Shown in pieces: positions 63,036 through 64,000 of a stretch of 64,000 nucleotides of DNA. This DNA is from Leptospira kanakyensis (lineage in GTDB: Bacteria; Spirochaetota; Leptospiria; Leptospirales; Leptospiraceae), in contig NZ_RQFG01000010.1 of the NCBI RefSeq assembly GCF_004769235.1, positions 124,001 through 188,000 on the forward strand, in the 5' to 3' direction. The notes below the pieces were generated by a model, which saw only the letters and a list, made by a program, of their open reading frames with translations, did not search any database and was not told the origin of the DNA. The first letter of the stretch is position 1. Every line of letters starts with the position of its first letter. The position numbers and the translations under genes are program-made.

Positions 63036-63701
63036 ATGAGTATCCTAACACGTTATTTCTCTCAGTCCGATTTGGATGAAATCAAATCAGCGGTTGGTGC
63101 TGCAGAGTCAAAAACCTCAGCAGAAATCGTTCCCTATTTTGCAGAATCTTCTCACCATTACAAAGAATGGGCATGGTTTGGAGCCTTTCTTATGGGTGGT
63201 ATCTTTGGAGCTAGTTTTTACTTAGTCCAAAGATTTTATGGCATTGTTTGGGGCGGAGAGTCCTTCTTCGGCATTTTATCTGTATGGATTGGGGCGTTCA
63301 TTGGATTTGGCATCACAACATTATTTCCTAAAATTAGAATCAACTTAGTTTCAAGAAGCGCCAAACAATACTTTGTCGAACTCAGAGCTAAAGAAGCTTT
63401 TTTAGATGAAGAAGTATTTAGAACTAAAAGTAGAACTGGAATTTTAATTTATATTTCACTTTATGAACATTTTGTCCGAGTTTTTCCGGACAAAGAAATT
63501 GCACGCGTTGTACCAAAGTCAGAATGGAACGAAGCAGTCAGACTCATCATTGAAGGAATGAATTCAGGAAAAAAGAAAGAAGGGATTGTTTCTAGTATTC
63601 TATTTTGTGGAGAATTGTTAAACAAATACAATATCCAAAAAGAAAAAGATGATAAAAACGAAATCTCTAACGAAATCCGTGACGGTGGGAAATTGATGTA
63701 A
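63036..63701 (+). CDS. TPM-domain membrane protein
   Basis: A 221-residue protein. The N-terminal part begins ILTRYFSQSDLDEIKSAVGAAESKTSAEIVPYF, the TPM (DUF477/YgcG) domain start, then has two transmembrane segments (AWFGAFLMGGIFGASFYLV and FFGILSVWIGAFIGFGITTLF). The C-terminal half resumes TPM-like sequence (ILIYISLYEHFVRVFPDKEIARVVPKSEWNEAVRLIIEGM). The ATG at 63036 is preferred to a TTG at 63030. TPM domains occur in stress and photosystem-repair proteins. Overlaps the next TPM gene by 1 bp (TAATG). Function unclear. Confidence 0.75.
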   Translation: MSILTRYFSQSDLDEIKSAVGAAESKTSAEIVPYFAESSHHYKEWAWFGAFLMGGIFGASFYLVQRFYGIVWGGESFFGILSVWIGAFIGFGITTLFPKIRINLVSRSAKQYFVELRAKEAFLDEEVFRTKSRTGILIYISLYEHFVRVFPDKEIARVVPKSEWNEAVRLIIEGMNSGKKKEGIVSSILFCGELLNKYNIQKEKDDKNEISNEIRDGGKLM

Positions 63702-64000
63702 TGATGATCAAAAAAACACTGATTCGTTCCCGTTTTCATTCAATTCTTAATCTAACAAACAAATGGTTTTTGGTTTTTCTTTTGTTCCCTACATTTTCGG
63801 GAATCCAATCTTTTCCTGTTCCTAAACTCGAAAGACGAGTGATGGATCATGCTGGAATTTTATCGGAAGCCACAAGAAACCGATTAGAGGAAAGTCTCAA
63901 ACAATTTGAAACAGAAACTTCCAACCAAATTGCAGTGTACACTACACCAAGCCTTCATGATGAAACCATTGAAGATGTAGCCATTCAGATTTTTGATGAA
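63701..64000 (+). CDS. TPM-domain exported protein, 5' part only
   Basis: The ATG at 63701 overlaps the previous stop by one base, and the frame is open to the window end (100 codons). A signal-like hydrophobic segment (WFLVFLLFPTFSGIQSFP) is followed by LERRVMDHAGILSEATRNRLEESLKQFETETSNQIAVYTTPSLHDETIEDVAIQIF, the N-terminal half of a TPM (YgcG-like) domain. It probably encodes a periplasmic or membrane-anchored TPM protein. The pairing of two TPM genes is common in bacteria. The C-terminal part lies beyond the window. Confidence 0.85.
   Translation, partial: MMIKKTLIRSRFHSILNLTNKWFLVFLLFPTFSGIQSFPVPKLERRVMDHAGILSEATRNRLEESLKQFETETSNQIAVYTTPSLHDETIEDVAIQIFDE

Noticed and set aside
1..64000. 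CRISPR arrays, insertion sequences, prophage, tRNA or rRNA genes
   Set aside because: Intergenic gaps are all under 200 bases, no regular spaced repeats, no transposase or integrase motifs, and no tRNA-like cloverleaf was seen by eye. A tRNAscan or Infernal run would be decisive.

Overview
The window looks like a chromosomal segment of a Leptospira species. It is AT-rich and densely coded. The genome style supports the assignment: several SpoIIE-type PP2C phosphatases fused to different sensor modules, a FlaA-like flagellar sheath homologue, an OmpL47-type Ig-repeat protein, spirochaete-style lipoboxes, and a full aerobic caa3-type oxidase. A saprophytic or environmental lineage is my guess from the intact polyamine/GABA catabolic cluster; the sequence alone does not prove it. 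I see no tRNA, rRNA, CRISPR array, transposase, integrase or prophage. No gap between genes exceeds 300 bases; the longest are about 140-200 bases and are described as features.

Layout. 1-431: 3' end of msrA. 450-2794: an ATPase/HDOD signalling fusion and a TRIC-type channel. 2877-5948: a large beta-helix lipoprotein. 5951-20870: twelve minus-strand genes with gaps of 13 bp or less or 4-bp stop/start overlaps. Reading in the direction of transcription these are a PilZ protein, an SDR, a giant kinase-AAA-GAF-PP2C protein, AcpS, a small TPR protein, a bactofilin, a sensor histidine kinase, a second SDR, a cupin, a cNMP-binding PP2C phosphatase, a PlsC-like acyltransferase and an SMP-30-like lipoprotein. 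20964-21395: a universal stress protein. 21501-29786: a polyamine ABC importer (potD-A-B-C, minus) divergent from GABA/aminobutyraldehyde catabolism genes (plus). 29829-33625: a DUF389 membrane protein, an unknown membrane protein, a SurA/PpiD-like protein and a CheX-like protein. 33636-37210: an envelope cluster (TPR, membrane protein, OmpA-PD40). 37261-43966: an ABC-F ATPase, an outer-membrane protein, RdgB, a STAS protein, ComF, the OmpL47-type protein, a FlaA-like protein and an unknown. 44022-49691: an unknown membrane-anchored protein, Lnt, a PIN-TRAM protein, CarD and a SPOR protein. 49866-56099: a lipoprotein, a methyltransferase, a LamG protein, a membrane AraC regulator and a second variant PP2C phosphatase. 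56185-62990: the cytochrome oxidase operon (a 50-aa membrane protein, SCO, CoxB with fused cytochrome c, CtaD, CtaE, subunit IV) divergent from ctaA-ctaB for haem A synthesis. 63036-64000: two TPM-domain genes, the second cut by the window end.

How the genes work together. The oxidase operon, the SCO copper chaperone and ctaA/ctaB form one functional set for aerobic respiration. The pot and gab/pat genes form an uptake-plus-degradation set that would take putrescine-type carbon and nitrogen to succinate. The rest is rich in signal transduction: three SpoIIE-type phosphatases, one of them on the same polypeptide as a Ser/Thr kinase, plus a STAS antagonist and a CheX homologue. The most unusual items are the kinase/phosphatase giant and its paralogue with an altered PP2C metal motif, the roughly 15-kb gene run around it, the ATPase-HDOD fusion, the 50-aa membrane gene in the cox operon, an rdgB reading frame that appears to start at CTG, and a comF start codon inside the loop of a terminator-like hairpin.
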